From positions 1 to 36,517 of the forward strand of contig WRKX01000012.1 in the NCBI GenBank assembly GCA_009777925.1: DNA of 36,517 bases. Direction: 5' to 3'. This stretch comes from Betaproteobacteria bacterium. GTDB taxonomy: Bacteria > Pseudomonadota > Gammaproteobacteria > Burkholderiales > Rhodocyclaceae. The position numbers and the translations under genes were made by a program. The notes beneath the pieces are model-generated. The model ran no database searches. It had not been told where the DNA came from and saw only the letters and a list, made by a program, of their open reading frames with translations. Positions 18,345 through 28,342 of the stretch are shown in pieces. The number at the start of each line of letters is the position of its first letter. The first letter of the stretch is position 1.

Positions 18345-18797
18345 ATGATGAAAAAAATAACCCTGGCTGCTTGCGCGCTTGTCGTTGCGGGTTCCGCTTT
18401 TGCCATTGAACCTGACAAGGCCATCAAATTCCGTCAGGCAGGTTACAGCTACATGAGCTGGAATATGAGCAAAATCAAGGATAACGTGGAAGGAACCTAT
18501 AAGCAGGCGGAAGTCATTGCCGCCGCCAACACGATTGCCGCCATTGCCAATTCCGGCATGGGCGCGCTATATGTCCCCGGTTCTGAAAAAGATGTGGGCA
18601 ATGTCAAGACCTACGTCAGACCGGAATTTTTCAGCAAACCCCAGGAAGTAGCCAGGATCGCGCAATCCTTCAATAAGGAAGCCAATGAGCTGGCCAGGAT
18701 TGCCGCTACGGGCAGCTCCGCCGAAGTAAAAGAGCAGTTCGGGAAAGTCGGCGGCACCTGCAAGGCTTGCCATGACGATTTCAAGATGAAGAACTGA
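18345..18797 (+). CDS. Cytochrome c' (class II c-type cytochrome)
   Basis: Signal peptide MMKKITLAACALVVAGSAFA, body AIKFRQAGYSYMSWNMSKIKDNVEG, C-terminal heme motif CKACHDDF. Confidence 0.93.
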   Translation: MMKKITLAACALVVAGSAFAIEPDKAIKFRQAGYSYMSWNMSKIKDNVEGTYKQAEVIAAANTIAAIANSGMGALYVPGSEKDVGNVKTYVRPEFFSKPQEVARIAQSFNKEANELARIAATGSSAEVKEQFGKVGGTCKACHDDFKMKN

Positions 18798-18861
18798 AAC
18801 ATGGCGGCGCAGGTTTTCTCGCCTGTTTGAGGAGTCTCTGGTTTTGAGACCTGGGCGACCC

Positions 18862-18892
18862 AAAAGCGGCTTCTACAGGCCGCTTTTTTATT
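18862..18892 (+). terminator. Intrinsic terminator after cytochrome c'
   Basis: AAAAGCGGCttctacagGCCGCTTTTTTA. Confidence 0.85.
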
Positions 18893-18979
18893 GGGTATTG
18901 CCTACTCCGCCATGAATGACAAGGCTGAAGCGCGACGCATGGCCTGATATTTGGCTAAAATAAAATATTTATAGTTTGG

Positions 18980-19381
18980 ATGAATGCCATGATAGGTATC
19001 CTGCTCATCACCCACGGCACTTTAGGTGAATCGCTTGTACAAAATGCCTGCCATATCCTCAAAAAACGCCCACCACTTCTGGCGCAGCTTGGGGTGGCTG
19101 CAGAGGACGACCCGCTGGCTATGCTCCCGTTCGCACGCGGAATACTGGCGCAGGTCGACGGCGGCGAGGGCGTTCTGGTAATGACAGATATATACGGAGC
19201 GACCCCGGCGAACATTGCCGGCGAATTGCTGAAAGCGGGGCGGGTGGAAGGCGTTGCCGGCGTCAGTCTGCCCATGCTCCTGCGCGCCCTGAACTACCGC
19301 GAAGCGGGGATGAATACCCTGGTTGCCAGGGCGCTTTCCGGCGCGCGCGACGGCGCGCTCGACATGCTGAAGGATGTTTGA
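18980..19381 (+). CDS. PTS EIIA, mannose-family type
   Basis: MIGILLITHGTLGESLVQNACHIL...GEGVLVMTDIYGATPANIAGELL. Confidence 0.92.
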   Translation: MNAMIGILLITHGTLGESLVQNACHILKKRPPLLAQLGVAAEDDPLAMLPFARGILAQVDGGEGVLVMTDIYGATPANIAGELLKAGRVEGVAGVSLPMLLRALNYREAGMNTLVARALSGARDGALDMLKDV

Positions 19382-19644
19382 TGCAGCGGGAAGTCGAGAT
19401 TCTCAATAAACTGGGGCTGCATGCCCGTCCCTCAGCCCAGCTTGCGCAACTGGCAGGCACCTTTGCCAGCGAAGTATGGCTGGAACGAAGCGGACGCCGG
19501 ATCAACGCAAAAAGCATCATGGGCGTGATGATGCTGGCGGCGGGGCAGGGCAGGCGCCTGATTCTGGAGACTTCAGGAAGCGATGAAGAGGCGGCAATGA
19601 ACGCAATTGTCGCATTGATCGAAAATCGTTTTGGCGAGGAGTAG
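19378..19644 (+). CDS. ptsH: Phosphocarrier protein HPr
   Basis: MQREVEILNKLGLHARPSAQLAQLAGTF (His-15 motif), INAKSIMGVMMLAAGQGRRLIL. Confidence 0.95.
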   Translation: MMQREVEILNKLGLHARPSAQLAQLAGTFASEVWLERSGRRINAKSIMGVMMLAAGQGRRLILETSGSDEEAAMNAIVALIENRFGEE

Positions 19645-21421
19645 AAGCGTGAGTTTTACCCTGCACGGTTTGGGAGTTTCCGGCGGCATCGCAATCGGGC
19701 GCGCGCTTTTGATGTCGCATGCCACTCTGGAGGTAGCGCACTTGACGCTGACTACCCGCCAGGTTGAGCGGGAAATCGGACGTTTGGAGCGCGCTCTGGA
19801 GACGGTGCGGGAAGAACTGGTAAACCTGCGCGCGCAGAATGAATCTTCCGCCGTCGCGCCCAGTGAATTGATGGCCTTCATTGATTTGCACATGCTGTTT
19901 CTATCCGACCCGGAACTGGTGGAGGCGACGAAACACATCATCCGCGAACGTCTGTGCAACGCGGAATGGGCATTAGTGCAGCGTATGGAACAGTTGGTCG
20001 GGCAATTTGACCAGTTTGACGACCCTTACCTCAGAGAACGCAAATACGATGTCCTGCAAGTCGGGGAACGGGTGATTCAGGAGTTGCTGGGCAAGCCTGC
20101 CCGGACGACGCTTGGCAAAAGAAAAACGCCTGAAACCACGGAAGAAAACCTCATCGTCGTGGCGCACGATCTTTCACCTACCGACACGATTGCCTTCAAG
20201 GGGCGTCATTTCGCCTCGTTCGTTACCGACGTAGGCGGCGCTACCTCGCATACCGCCATTCTGGCGCGCAGCATGACTATTCCCGCCATCGTCGGTCTGG
20301 TCAGCGCAAGGGCGATGATCCGAAACGGCGAATGGCTGATTGTGGATGGTCAGCGCGGGGTCTTGATAATTGACCCCGACGAGCAGATTCTCGACGAATA
20401 CAGAATCAGGAAAGAACTGCTGGAGCTGGAGCGCAGCAAGCTGAAACGGCTGAAGTCCACCATTTCGCAAACGCTGGATGGCGTCCAGATCAGCCTTCTT
20501 GCCAACATTGAGCTTCCTTCCGATACGGACGCCGTTCTGGAATCCGGCGCCGACGGCGTTGGTCTCTTCCGCACGGAATTCCTTTTTCTGGGGCGGGGCG
20601 ACATGCCTTCGGAAGACGAACAGTTTGAAGCCTACCGGAAGGTGGTCAAGGCGATGGACGGGCGTACCGCCGTTATCCGCACTTTTGATCTGGGCGGCGA
20701 TAAATCGCTTGACCGCCAGCGTACCCCGACCAATCCCGCCCTGGGACGCCGCGCCATCCGTTTCTCGCTGGCCGAACCCAAAATGTTTCATACCCAATTA
20801 CGCGCCATTTTGCGCGCCTCGCGCTATGGCAGGGTGAAACTTTTGATTCCCATGTTGTCGCACGCGCGCCAGATAGACGCTTCCCTGAGCGCAATCGCGC
20901 AGGCCAAAGCCAGTTTGCTGGAAGAAAAAATCCCCTTCAATCGTGACATTGAGATTGGCGGCATGATTGAAATTCCGGGCGCGGCGTTAGCCATCCATAT
21001 GTTCCTGAAACGGCTTTCCTTCCTTTCCATCGGAACCAACGACCTGATCCAATACACCCTTGCCATTGACCGTAGCGACGAGCAGGTTGCCAGTCTGTAT
21101 GATTCCCTTCACCCGGCGGTACTCGCGCTGATCGCGCATACCCTGGGCAGCGCCGAAAAGGCGGGCATACCCGTTTCGGTGTGCGGTGAAATGGCAGGCG
21201 ACCCGAAATTTACCCGCCTTCTTTTGGGGCTTGGGTTGCGGGTTTTTTCCATGCAGCCTTCGCAGATCATGGAAATCAAAAGCCGCATTATTCAGGCGGA
21301 TGTAGGCGAGATTACGCCCCTTGCCCGCCGCATCCTTAAACATGATGAAACGAGCAAGATTGAAGAGGCGGTGGAAAAGCTCAATCTTGGCAAATTTGGC
21401 CGCCCGGCCGGGACGCAGTAA
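19631..21421 (+). CDS. ptsI: PTS enzyme I (phosphoenolpyruvate-protein phosphotransferase)
   Basis: TDVGGATSHTAILARSMTIPAIVG, GADGVGLFRTEFLFLGR, IGTNDLIQYTLAIDR, VSVCGEMAGDP. Start TTG 19631 or GTG 19649. Confidence 0.97.
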   Translation: MARSRSVSFTLHGLGVSGGIAIGRALLMSHATLEVAHLTLTTRQVEREIGRLERALETVREELVNLRAQNESSAVAPSELMAFIDLHMLFLSDPELVEATKHIIRERLCNAEWALVQRMEQLVGQFDQFDDPYLRERKYDVLQVGERVIQELLGKPARTTLGKRKTPETTEENLIVVAHDLSPTDTIAFKGRHFASFVTDVGGATSHTAILARSMTIPAIVGLVSARAMIRNGEWLIVDGQRGVLIIDPDEQILDEYRIRKELLELERSKLKRLKSTISQTLDGVQISLLANIELPSDTDAVLESGADGVGLFRTEFLFLGRGDMPSEDEQFEAYRKVVKAMDGRTAVIRTFDLGGDKSLDRQRTPTNPALGRRAIRFSLAEPKMFHTQLRAILRASRYGRVKLLIPMLSHARQIDASLSAIAQAKASLLEEKIPFNRDIEIGGMIEIPGAALAIHMFLKRLSFLSIGTNDLIQYTLAIDRSDEQVASLYDSLHPAVLALIAHTLGSAEKAGIPVSVCGEMAGDPKFTRLLLGLGLRVFSMQPSQIMEIKSRIIQADVGEITPLARRILKHDETSKIEEAVEKLNLGKFGRPAGTQ

Positions 21422-21493
21422 GCGCCAAAGTAAGCGCGAAAAAGCCGCACTCCGCAGAGATGCGGTGTGCGGCTTGGCGGGAATGAAACGCGC

Positions 21494-22489
21494 TTACTTC
21501 AGCAAGTCTGCTACGGCGGCGCGCTCGTCTTCCAGTTCTTTCAGGGTGGCGTCCATTTTGCCCCTGGAATAGGCGTCAATTTCCAGTCCCTTTATGAGCG
21601 AAAACGCGCCGTTTTCGCACAGGCAGGGGAAGCCGAACACCAGTCCTTCGGGAACTCCGTAACCGTTATCGGCAGGAGCGGGAATGCCCATCGTTACCCA
21701 TTCGCTGGAACCCAGCACCCAGTCGCGGATGTGGTCAATCGCGGCATTGGCGGCGGAAGCGGCGGAAGAAAGTCCGCGCGCGTCAATGATAGCGGCGCCG
21801 CGTTTGCCGACGGTGGGCAGGAATACGTCGTTATTCCATGCGTCGTCATTGATGATCGCTTTTACCGAGTCGCCATTGGAAGTGACGAAACGGTAATCGG
21901 CGTACATGCTGGGCGAGTGATTGCCCCAGACTACCAGTTTTTTGAGCGAGGCAACGGGGCGTCCCGATTTTTGCGCCAGTTGGCTTAACGCCCGGTTGTG
22001 GTCCAGGCGCAGCATGCCGTGATAGTTAGCGGGGTTAGTGCGCCCGACCTTGATAGCGGCGGCGCGGGCAATGTAGGCGTTGGTGTTGCAGGGATTGCCG
22101 ACGACCAATACCCTGACGTTTTCTTTCGCATTTTCGGCAATGGCGCGGCCTTGCTCGGTGAAAATCGCGCCATTGGCTTGCAGGAGGTCGGCGCGTTCCA
22201 TGCCGGGGCCGCGCGGACGCGCGCCGACCAGGAGACAAACGTCGGCGTCTTTGAAAGCTACGGCGGGGTTATCGGTAGCGATGACTCCGGCCAGGAGCGG
22301 GAATGCGCAGTCGTCCAGTTCCATGATGACGCCCTGGACGGCTTTCTGTGCCTGTGGCAGGTCGAGGAGTTGCAGGATGACGGGCTGATCCCTGCCCAGC
22401 ATTTCGCCGGAAGCGATACGGAAAAGAAGGGCATAACCGATTTGGCCGGCAGCGCCGGTGACTGCAACGCGTAGGGGTGTTTTGGACAT
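21494..22489 (-). CDS. mdh: Malate dehydrogenase
   Basis: [32 protein letters not shown]..., [31 protein letters not shown]. Start set at ATG 22489. Confidence 0.97.
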   Translation of the reverse strand: MSKTPLRVAVTGAAGQIGYALLFRIASGEMLGRDQPVILQLLDLPQAQKAVQGVIMELDDCAFPLLAGVIATDNPAVAFKDADVCLLVGARPRGPGMERADLLQANGAIFTEQGRAIAENAKENVRVLVVGNPCNTNAYIARAAAIKVGRTNPANYHGMLRLDHNRALSQLAQKSGRPVASLKKLVVWGNHSPSMYADYRFVTSNGDSVKAIINDDAWNNDVFLPTVGKRGAAIIDARGLSSAASAANAAIDHIRDWVLGSSEWVTMGIPAPADNGYGVPEGLVFGFPCLCENGAFSLIKGLEIDAYSRGKMDATLKELEDERAAVADLLK

Positions 22490-22924
22490 GAATATTCTCC
22501 TGTCAGGTGGATGTTTAAAAAGAAACCTTGAGCCACGGACGATGCAGCCTGGCCGCGCGTTTCGCGCAAGTCGTGCCATTCGTGGCAGGCGGCAAACTTG
22601 CGTTATGGGCATAACGAGCGCCTCAAATTCGTGCCGAAGAAGCCCGTAGTCTGGGCTGGCTTACTGAACCGGAAACGCGGCGAATGCTTATGTTAGGGGC
22701 GTAAGGAATAGGTGTCAATCCATGATCGGGGCAATCGCATTTGCCTCTCAGGGATCAAGCCGATACATACCTGGGAGCATCGCTGCCGAGAGCGCCAGGC
22801 ACAAGAGTGGTTCCTGCTTAATCCTGTACAGCAGGCAGAGGTTTTTGCCGGATTCCCGCCTGCGTTGGAATGACTATTGGGTTGGAGGCTGTGCCGGGAT
22901 GATGGAGTTTCAGGTCATTTGTAC

Positions 22925-22944
22925 GAGCGCGATTTATCGCGCCC
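22925..22944. repeat. REP-like palindrome
   Basis: GAGCGCGATTTATCGCGCCC. The flank ...ATTGCTGTCTGCAAGATCG matches the flank of the 28239 copy. Confidence 0.75.
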
Positions 22945-23211
22945 AGGCATTGCTGTCTGCAAGATCGCCATTTTGAGTGTGCCGAGGCTTTATATCGGCA
23001 CAACTACCGCCTGTCGCGCGGCAATAACCGTTAGTCGCTTTTTCGGGAAAAACGCGCCTTAAATACTTAGAATTATCTCAACCTATCATGATACACCACA
23101 ACTTATTATGACTGGTTTGGTTGTTCTTGCCATTATCATTGGTACGATACAAATTATCCATATTTAATAGAACCGCCTACGCTTTGCCGTAAGGCGACGA
23201 AGGAGAACCCC

Positions 23212-26200
23212 ATGAAACCACTTACTTTATTTCCTCGGAACACGTTTTTTTTGCGTAATGCGGGTTCACCGCATAACGCAATCATTCCGAAAAAAACGCT
23301 TTTCTGTCTGGCGCTTGCCATGTTCCCCGGCGCAGCATTCGCAGAGTTCGACATCGCTCAGCAGCCGCTGATCGTGGACAAACAGGTCGAGCCCAACGTG
23401 GTCTATATCTTTGACGACTCTGCCTCCATGGACTCTACCTATATGCCGGACAACGCTTCCGGCCCCAGCCAACTCCAGAAAGCGCCTGCCTGGAACCGGC
23501 AATATTACAGCCCGGACATTACCTATCAGCCGCCCTACCGCTGGGAGAGCGGCAGACTGGTCAGTATGGGAAGCGGTCTCGTCAGCATCAATCTCTCCCA
23601 GAGTTCCTTTACGGTCAAAAATAATGTCTATGCCACCAGCCCCAACACCGTTACCTTCAGTACTCTGGCAGGCACGGGAGAAGGCACGGTCAACGGCAAC
23701 GCCGCCGCGCTCTATTACGATTATGTGCCGGGCTTTTACTCCATGCGCGATAACCCGGATTTCAATCCGGCCATCCCGGTAGAAGCAGACCCGCATAACT
23801 ACGAATACTGGGCATTCCGCACCGGGCAGGCGGGCGAGTATTTCCTGAAAAGCGGAAACGCTCGCGGAACGCCGGGCAATCGGGTATATGGCAACAGAAC
23901 AGCCGCCCAGAACGAAACCATGGTGGAATACCGCGCCTGCCCCAACCTGTTCCAGGGCACAACGGAGTCAGCGGAGTATCACGAGAGTCTGGGCAATACG
24001 ATAACGTTCAACAGCTCGAACGCATACTTGTCAAAATTCAACGGTCTGGCGAAGGGCATACCGCATGCCCAATGCGTCATCAGCTACCGAGTCTGGGACG
24101 TAGACATCCCCGGCACCCACCAAAACTATAACAGGCAAACCAGTTGGTATGCCGCGTGGGCAGGCATTCCCGGCTCTCCCTCCAACAATCCCAGACTCAT
24201 GGGTCTACCCGTTGGGCGGCCCTGGTGCAACAAAACAAACGGTTTCGGCACGACGATTCCCGCGACAAATACGGCCACCAGTAACGCCACGCCCTGGACT
24301 GCCATCAGCAACGTGTCGCTGACAGGCACGGCGCATGGCACCGTGTCCAATCGTCACTGCTATGCCGGGCGACACCGGATCGGCGATACCAACGGGGATG
24401 GCAGAATCGGCCCTGATCTGGACGCGCCTGTTTCCCATTTTGAATATCGTGGGGAACATTTCATCGGGACGTGTAAAGCGGACGGAGATAGCAGCAATGA
24501 CGGAATATGCTATGGCTTGAACGGCCCCGAACAATCAAGGCCGCATCTGGTAAACAGATTTGTCACGCCTGAAGGTGATATTCGGATTGAAGATGTGCCG
24601 CGCCGCAGAACCGGGCGGGAAGAAATCGAAAACTTCGCCAACTGGTTCGCCTATTACCGTACCCGCGCCATGGCGGCCAGAGCTGGCACTTCGCTTGCCT
24701 TTGCGCAGATGGTTGATAAAAACAACACTACCCAGCCCGGCAGAACCATGCACGGGAGATACGTCCGTCTGGGTTATGACACAATCAACCGCCTGACAGG
24801 CAATACGGTCGGTCTGGGACGAGGCTCGGGAAGTTCCTACTCCAACGTCAGTTCTTCCGGGGTGCTGCCTTTCCGGGATTTTCCGGCCAATGCCACCATC
24901 CCGGACAGCGACCAGCCGCACCCTTACGCGGGCAAAAATTTTGTTAAGGATTTTTATAACTGGATCTTGCGCCTGCCCATATCGGGCACTACACCCCTGC
25001 GCCGATCACTCAGCTTTACCGGGCAGTACTACCAGACGGCACAGCCGTGGACGGAATATCCGCCGTTGCCCGGCGCCAGCGCCTCTACCCCGGGGAAAAA
25101 CATCTCGAATAACGGCAATCCCTATGCCTGTCGCCGCGCTTTCGCCATCCTGATGACCGACGGCTATGAGAATGGCGGCGCGCCCAGCCCCGGCGTCGGC
25201 GCAGCCAGTTGCAGCCCGCAGCCGAAAGTTGACTATCGGGACGCTCGCGGCAATGTAATCAGAAGCACCTATGACCCGGCAAGCGGCATAACCAGGCCTG
25301 AGTACGATTTTTTCAATGCGGCAAACTATGCTGCCGCTATTCCGCAGGGGCCTTTTTGCGGCGAGAATCTTAGCCGTTTCGGTGGAAGCGGCAACTATTC
25401 GGAATCGCAAAACCTTGCGGATGTCGCCGCGTATTACTGGCAGCGTGACCTGCAACCCGACATTCCCAACCAGGTGCCGGCGACCAAAAAATCCAACGCT
25501 TTCTGGCAGCACATGCAAACTTTCACCATCGGTCTGGGAGTAGTGGGGCGAATGTCGGACAAGGAAGTCAACGAGTTCCTGAAAGACCCGGCGCGGGTGA
25601 AGGACAAAAATATCTTCTGGCAATTCCCGACCGGGCTGGATACCGACTATGAGCGGATTGACGATCTGATGCACGCCGGTCTGAACGGGCGCGGCGGCAC
25701 TGCCGCAGCGCAGGACCCCGGCGAGTTTGTGAGCAAACTCTCGCAACTTCTGGGCGAAATCGCGGGCGAAGTCAGCACTGTAACCGGCTACCAGACTCCG
25801 GCGGGTGAGCTCGCGCAGACAAGCGTCAGAACCTTCTACAACAACGACGGCCCCTGGACGGGAAATGTGGAAGGCTTCAATGTGGAGTTTTGCACCAGGA
25901 AAAAGATAAAGGCAGGTTTGTGCAAAGATGAGGGCGCGCTCCTGACAAAGCAGGAATGGTCTGCTTCGGAAATATTGCGGAGCAGGATCAATACGCAGGG
26001 CTTTCAGAGCCGCAGGATTTTCACCTGGGATGGCGCAAACGGAATCAGGTTTGACAGTAATCTCCCTGGCGACATCAAATCTGCCATTGATATCGGGATT
26101 GACCGGGGCAACTCATCCGGGAAGCTGGACGCCTGCCCCTTCCCGCGCAGCAACATTGACGCGCCTTGTCTGCTGAAAAACACTACTCCTTATCGCGTGG

Positions 26201-28071
26201 AACTGTTGCTTGACTACCTCGCCGGCGACTCCCGGTTTGAAGATAATGCTATTGTCTTTGCCGGGATCGCGTATAACGGTTTTCGTGACCGTACCGGCAC
26301 AAGGGGGAAAAACTACCTGATGGACTTCATCAATTCCACGCCCTATCAATTGGGAGTAGCGGGTAAAGCCGTGGATAAAAATGTCTTTGCCGGACACTTT
26401 GATTTTGGTTTTTCCGGCTGGAAATGCGGCATTGACGGCCCGGCCGACCCGAACGAACTGCAATGCGGCAAGCGCTCTTTCCTGACAGCACAGCAAATAA
26501 GAGAGTACGACGCGCGTCTTATCAGGAAGTTTGAGAAATTCGCCAATGGCGATCTGGGCGTCGTCTATGTGGGTGGCAATAGCGGTATGTTGCACGCCTT
26601 CGGGGTTGGGGGCAGCAATGCGGGGGAAGAGCTTTTCGCCTTCATCCCGGCGGCGGTACACGGCAAGCTGAAGCATCTTGCCGATCCGACCTATGACAGC
26701 AGGCACACCTACACGGTGGATGGTTCTCCGTTTGCCAGCGACATCCTGCTGGGTGGCGAATGGCGCTCTGTTGTAGTCGGCTCGACCGGGCGCGGCGGCA
26801 AAAGTTTCTTCGCCCTTGATGTGGAAGAGCCTGAAAGTTTTGCGGAGAACAATGTGTTGTGGGAATTCACCCACGACGACCTGGGCGTACCCGCCGGCGG
26901 TGAGCCGGTTATCCAGCCCGTTTCCGGCATGCCCGGCAATTGGGCGGTGACGTTCGGCAACGGCTACAACAGCAAAAACCACAGGGCAGTGCTCTTTGTC
27001 GTCCAGCTTGCGAAGTCGGGCACGCCTGTATTCTATGCTCTGAATACCGGCGAAGGGAACGCGGGCAATCCCAACGGTCTGGGCACTCCCCTGCTGATGA
27101 GTCTGAACGTGGACGGTGGCGGCGGCCTTGCGGATATCGCCTATGCGGGTGATGCTCTGGGCAATCTCTGGAAGTTCGACTTGAGGCCCGGCAGGATAGG
27201 TTCAGGAAGCGCGGTGGAAAAAATCCTCTCCGCCACTGCCCCGGACGGCAGCCCGCAACCTATCACCGCGCCGCCCGGATTCTCCCTGAAAGCGGCTGCC
27301 GACAATGTGATGCAGATCATTGTAGGCACGGGCAAACACTTTGAGAAGGCTGACCTTATCAACAAGCAGGTTCAGTCCATCTACGGGGTGCGCGATTTTG
27401 CGCCTGAAGCGATCATGGGCACGGCAACCCGGAGCCGGTTGTTAAACCGCGCCTACATAGGCGACGAAGGAGCAATGGATAATTTCATTGAATTCGACGG
27501 AACGGATAATCCGCTTCCCGGCTGGAAGCTGGCGAACGAGCCTGATGTCGAGTACGACAACACTTCCGGGCAAATGGGCTATGTCATTGACCTGAACGCG
27601 GCGGACATGAACGGGTGGCGGATAGGCGTTCAGGGCACGGAGTTTGCGAACAATAATTATCTGGCGCCCGCCAAAATTCCTCTGGATGACCCCTGTCTCG
27701 ACAGGGATGCGGGCGCTATAGCCGAAATCGAGCCGATTCATGGGAAGTGGATCAGATCCCGGCTCTGGAAGGAAGTCAAAGGCGGTTCCAACATCTGGCG
27801 GGACGACCGCACCCAGGGTCTTGAAATCAACCGGGACGACAAAAAAGGCTTGAGCAACCAGAGAAATACGCTTTATGACGCTGCCGCTGCTCATGGAGAA
27901 AGCGTATTTGCGTACAAGCCGAATTTTTACGATAACCCGCGCTTTGGCATACTGGGAGAAAAACTGCCGAACCCGCCGGAATGCCAGACTGTCTTTAATC
28001 CCGGCACGGAAAAGGGAACCATTATCTGCGTGGGACGTTCAGGACGCCAGTCCTGGCGGCAGCTTAGGTAA
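23212..28071 (+). CDS. pilY1: PilY1-type type IV pilus tip/biogenesis protein (VWA N-region + C-terminal beta-propeller)
   Basis: NVVYIFDDSASMDSTYM (MIDAS-like DxSxS), RRAFAILMTDGYENG, then LGVVYVGGNSGMLHAFG...GEELFAFIPAAVHGKL...YTVDGSPFASDI...SFFALDVEEP...GGLADIAYAGDALGNLWKFDL. Candidate Ca-loop DTNGDGRIGPD. Confidence 0.92.
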   Translation: MKPLTLFPRNTFFLRNAGSPHNAIIPKKTLFCLALAMFPGAAFAEFDIAQQPLIVDKQVEPNVVYIFDDSASMDSTYMPDNASGPSQLQKAPAWNRQYYSPDITYQPPYRWESGRLVSMGSGLVSINLSQSSFTVKNNVYATSPNTVTFSTLAGTGEGTVNGNAAALYYDYVPGFYSMRDNPDFNPAIPVEADPHNYEYWAFRTGQAGEYFLKSGNARGTPGNRVYGNRTAAQNETMVEYRACPNLFQGTTESAEYHESLGNTITFNSSNAYLSKFNGLAKGIPHAQCVISYRVWDVDIPGTHQNYNRQTSWYAAWAGIPGSPSNNPRLMGLPVGRPWCNKTNGFGTTIPATNTATSNATPWTAISNVSLTGTAHGTVSNRHCYAGRHRIGDTNGDGRIGPDLDAPVSHFEYRGEHFIGTCKADGDSSNDGICYGLNGPEQSRPHLVNRFVTPEGDIRIEDVPRRRTGREEIENFANWFAYYRTRAMAARAGTSLAFAQMVDKNNTTQPGRTMHGRYVRLGYDTINRLTGNTVGLGRGSGSSYSNVSSSGVLPFRDFPANATIPDSDQPHPYAGKNFVKDFYNWILRLPISGTTPLRRSLSFTGQYYQTAQPWTEYPPLPGASASTPGKNISNNGNPYACRRAFAILMTDGYENGGAPSPGVGAASCSPQPKVDYRDARGNVIRSTYDPASGITRPEYDFFNAANYAAAIPQGPFCGENLSRFGGSGNYSESQNLADVAAYYWQRDLQPDIPNQVPATKKSNAFWQHMQTFTIGLGVVGRMSDKEVNEFLKDPARVKDKNIFWQFPTGLDTDYERIDDLMHAGLNGRGGTAAAQDPGEFVSKLSQLLGEIAGEVSTVTGYQTPAGELAQTSVRTFYNNDGPWTGNVEGFNVEFCTRKKIKAGLCKDEGALLTKQEWSASEILRSRINTQGFQSRRIFTWDGANGIRFDSNLPGDIKSAIDIGIDRGNSSGKLDACPFPRSNIDAPCLLKNTTPYRVELLLDYLAGDSRFEDNAIVFAGIAYNGFRDRTGTRGKNYLMDFINSTPYQLGVAGKAVDKNVFAGHFDFGFSGWKCGIDGPADPNELQCGKRSFLTAQQIREYDARLIRKFEKFANGDLGVVYVGGNSGMLHAFGVGGSNAGEELFAFIPAAVHGKLKHLADPTYDSRHTYTVDGSPFASDILLGGEWRSVVVGSTGRGGKSFFALDVEEPESFAENNVLWEFTHDDLGVPAGGEPVIQPVSGMPGNWAVTFGNGYNSKNHRAVLFVVQLAKSGTPVFYALNTGEGNAGNPNGLGTPLLMSLNVDGGGGLADIAYAGDALGNLWKFDLRPGRIGSGSAVEKILSATAPDGSPQPITAPPGFSLKAAADNVMQIIVGTGKHFEKADLINKQVQSIYGVRDFAPEAIMGTATRSRLLNRAYIGDEGAMDNFIEFDGTDNPLPGWKLANEPDVEYDNTSGQMGYVIDLNAADMNGWRIGVQGTEFANNNYLAPAKIPLDDPCLDRDAGAIAEIEPIHGKWIRSRLWKEVKGGSNIWRDDRTQGLEINRDDKKGLSNQRNTLYDAAAAHGESVFAYKPNFYDNPRFGILGEKLPNPPECQTVFNPGTEKGTIICVGRSGRQSWRQLR

Positions 28072-28073
28072 CA

Positions 28074-28119
28074 ATTGTAGGGGCGTAATTTGGGGCGCGA
28101 TAAATCGCGCCCCTACAAT
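28074..28119. repeat. REP palindrome with extended inverted repeat, immediately after the pilY1 stop
   Basis: ATTGTAGGGGCGtaatttgGGGCGCGATAAATCGCGCCCCTACAAT. Confidence 0.8.
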
Positions 28120-28238
28120 GACCTCCAACAGGTGGCGCATTTCACGGGTGGCGTGTTCTGTGGTGGATGTGGTGTCCGGTGCATCTTGGCGTGTTCCGTG
28201 GTATTTTGACGTGCTCCGGGGGTTTGACGTGTTCGTAC

Positions 28239-28258
28239 GGGCGCGATTTATCGCGCCC
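28239..28258. repeat. REP palindrome
   Basis: GGGCGCGATTTATCGCGCCC. Confidence 0.8.
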
Positions 28259-28342
28259 AAAAATTGCCGTCTGCAAGACCGATGTTTCACAAACAACCGA
28301 TTTACGATAAATTATTTAAATTTGATCTGAAAAGGCAGGCGC

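Noticed and set aside
22620-22900. tRNA or small RNA gene in the mdh-pilY1 spacer
   Set aside because: No cloverleaf or T-loop consensus found by eye; sequence is mostly repeat remnants.
28146-28240. CRISPR-like array
   Set aside because: Repeats are short, imperfect and irregularly spaced; no cas genes.
28039-28296. Minus-strand 85-aa ORF with LGAINRARTN and IVGARFIAPQ
   Set aside because: These peptides are translations of the REP palindromes, not a gene.
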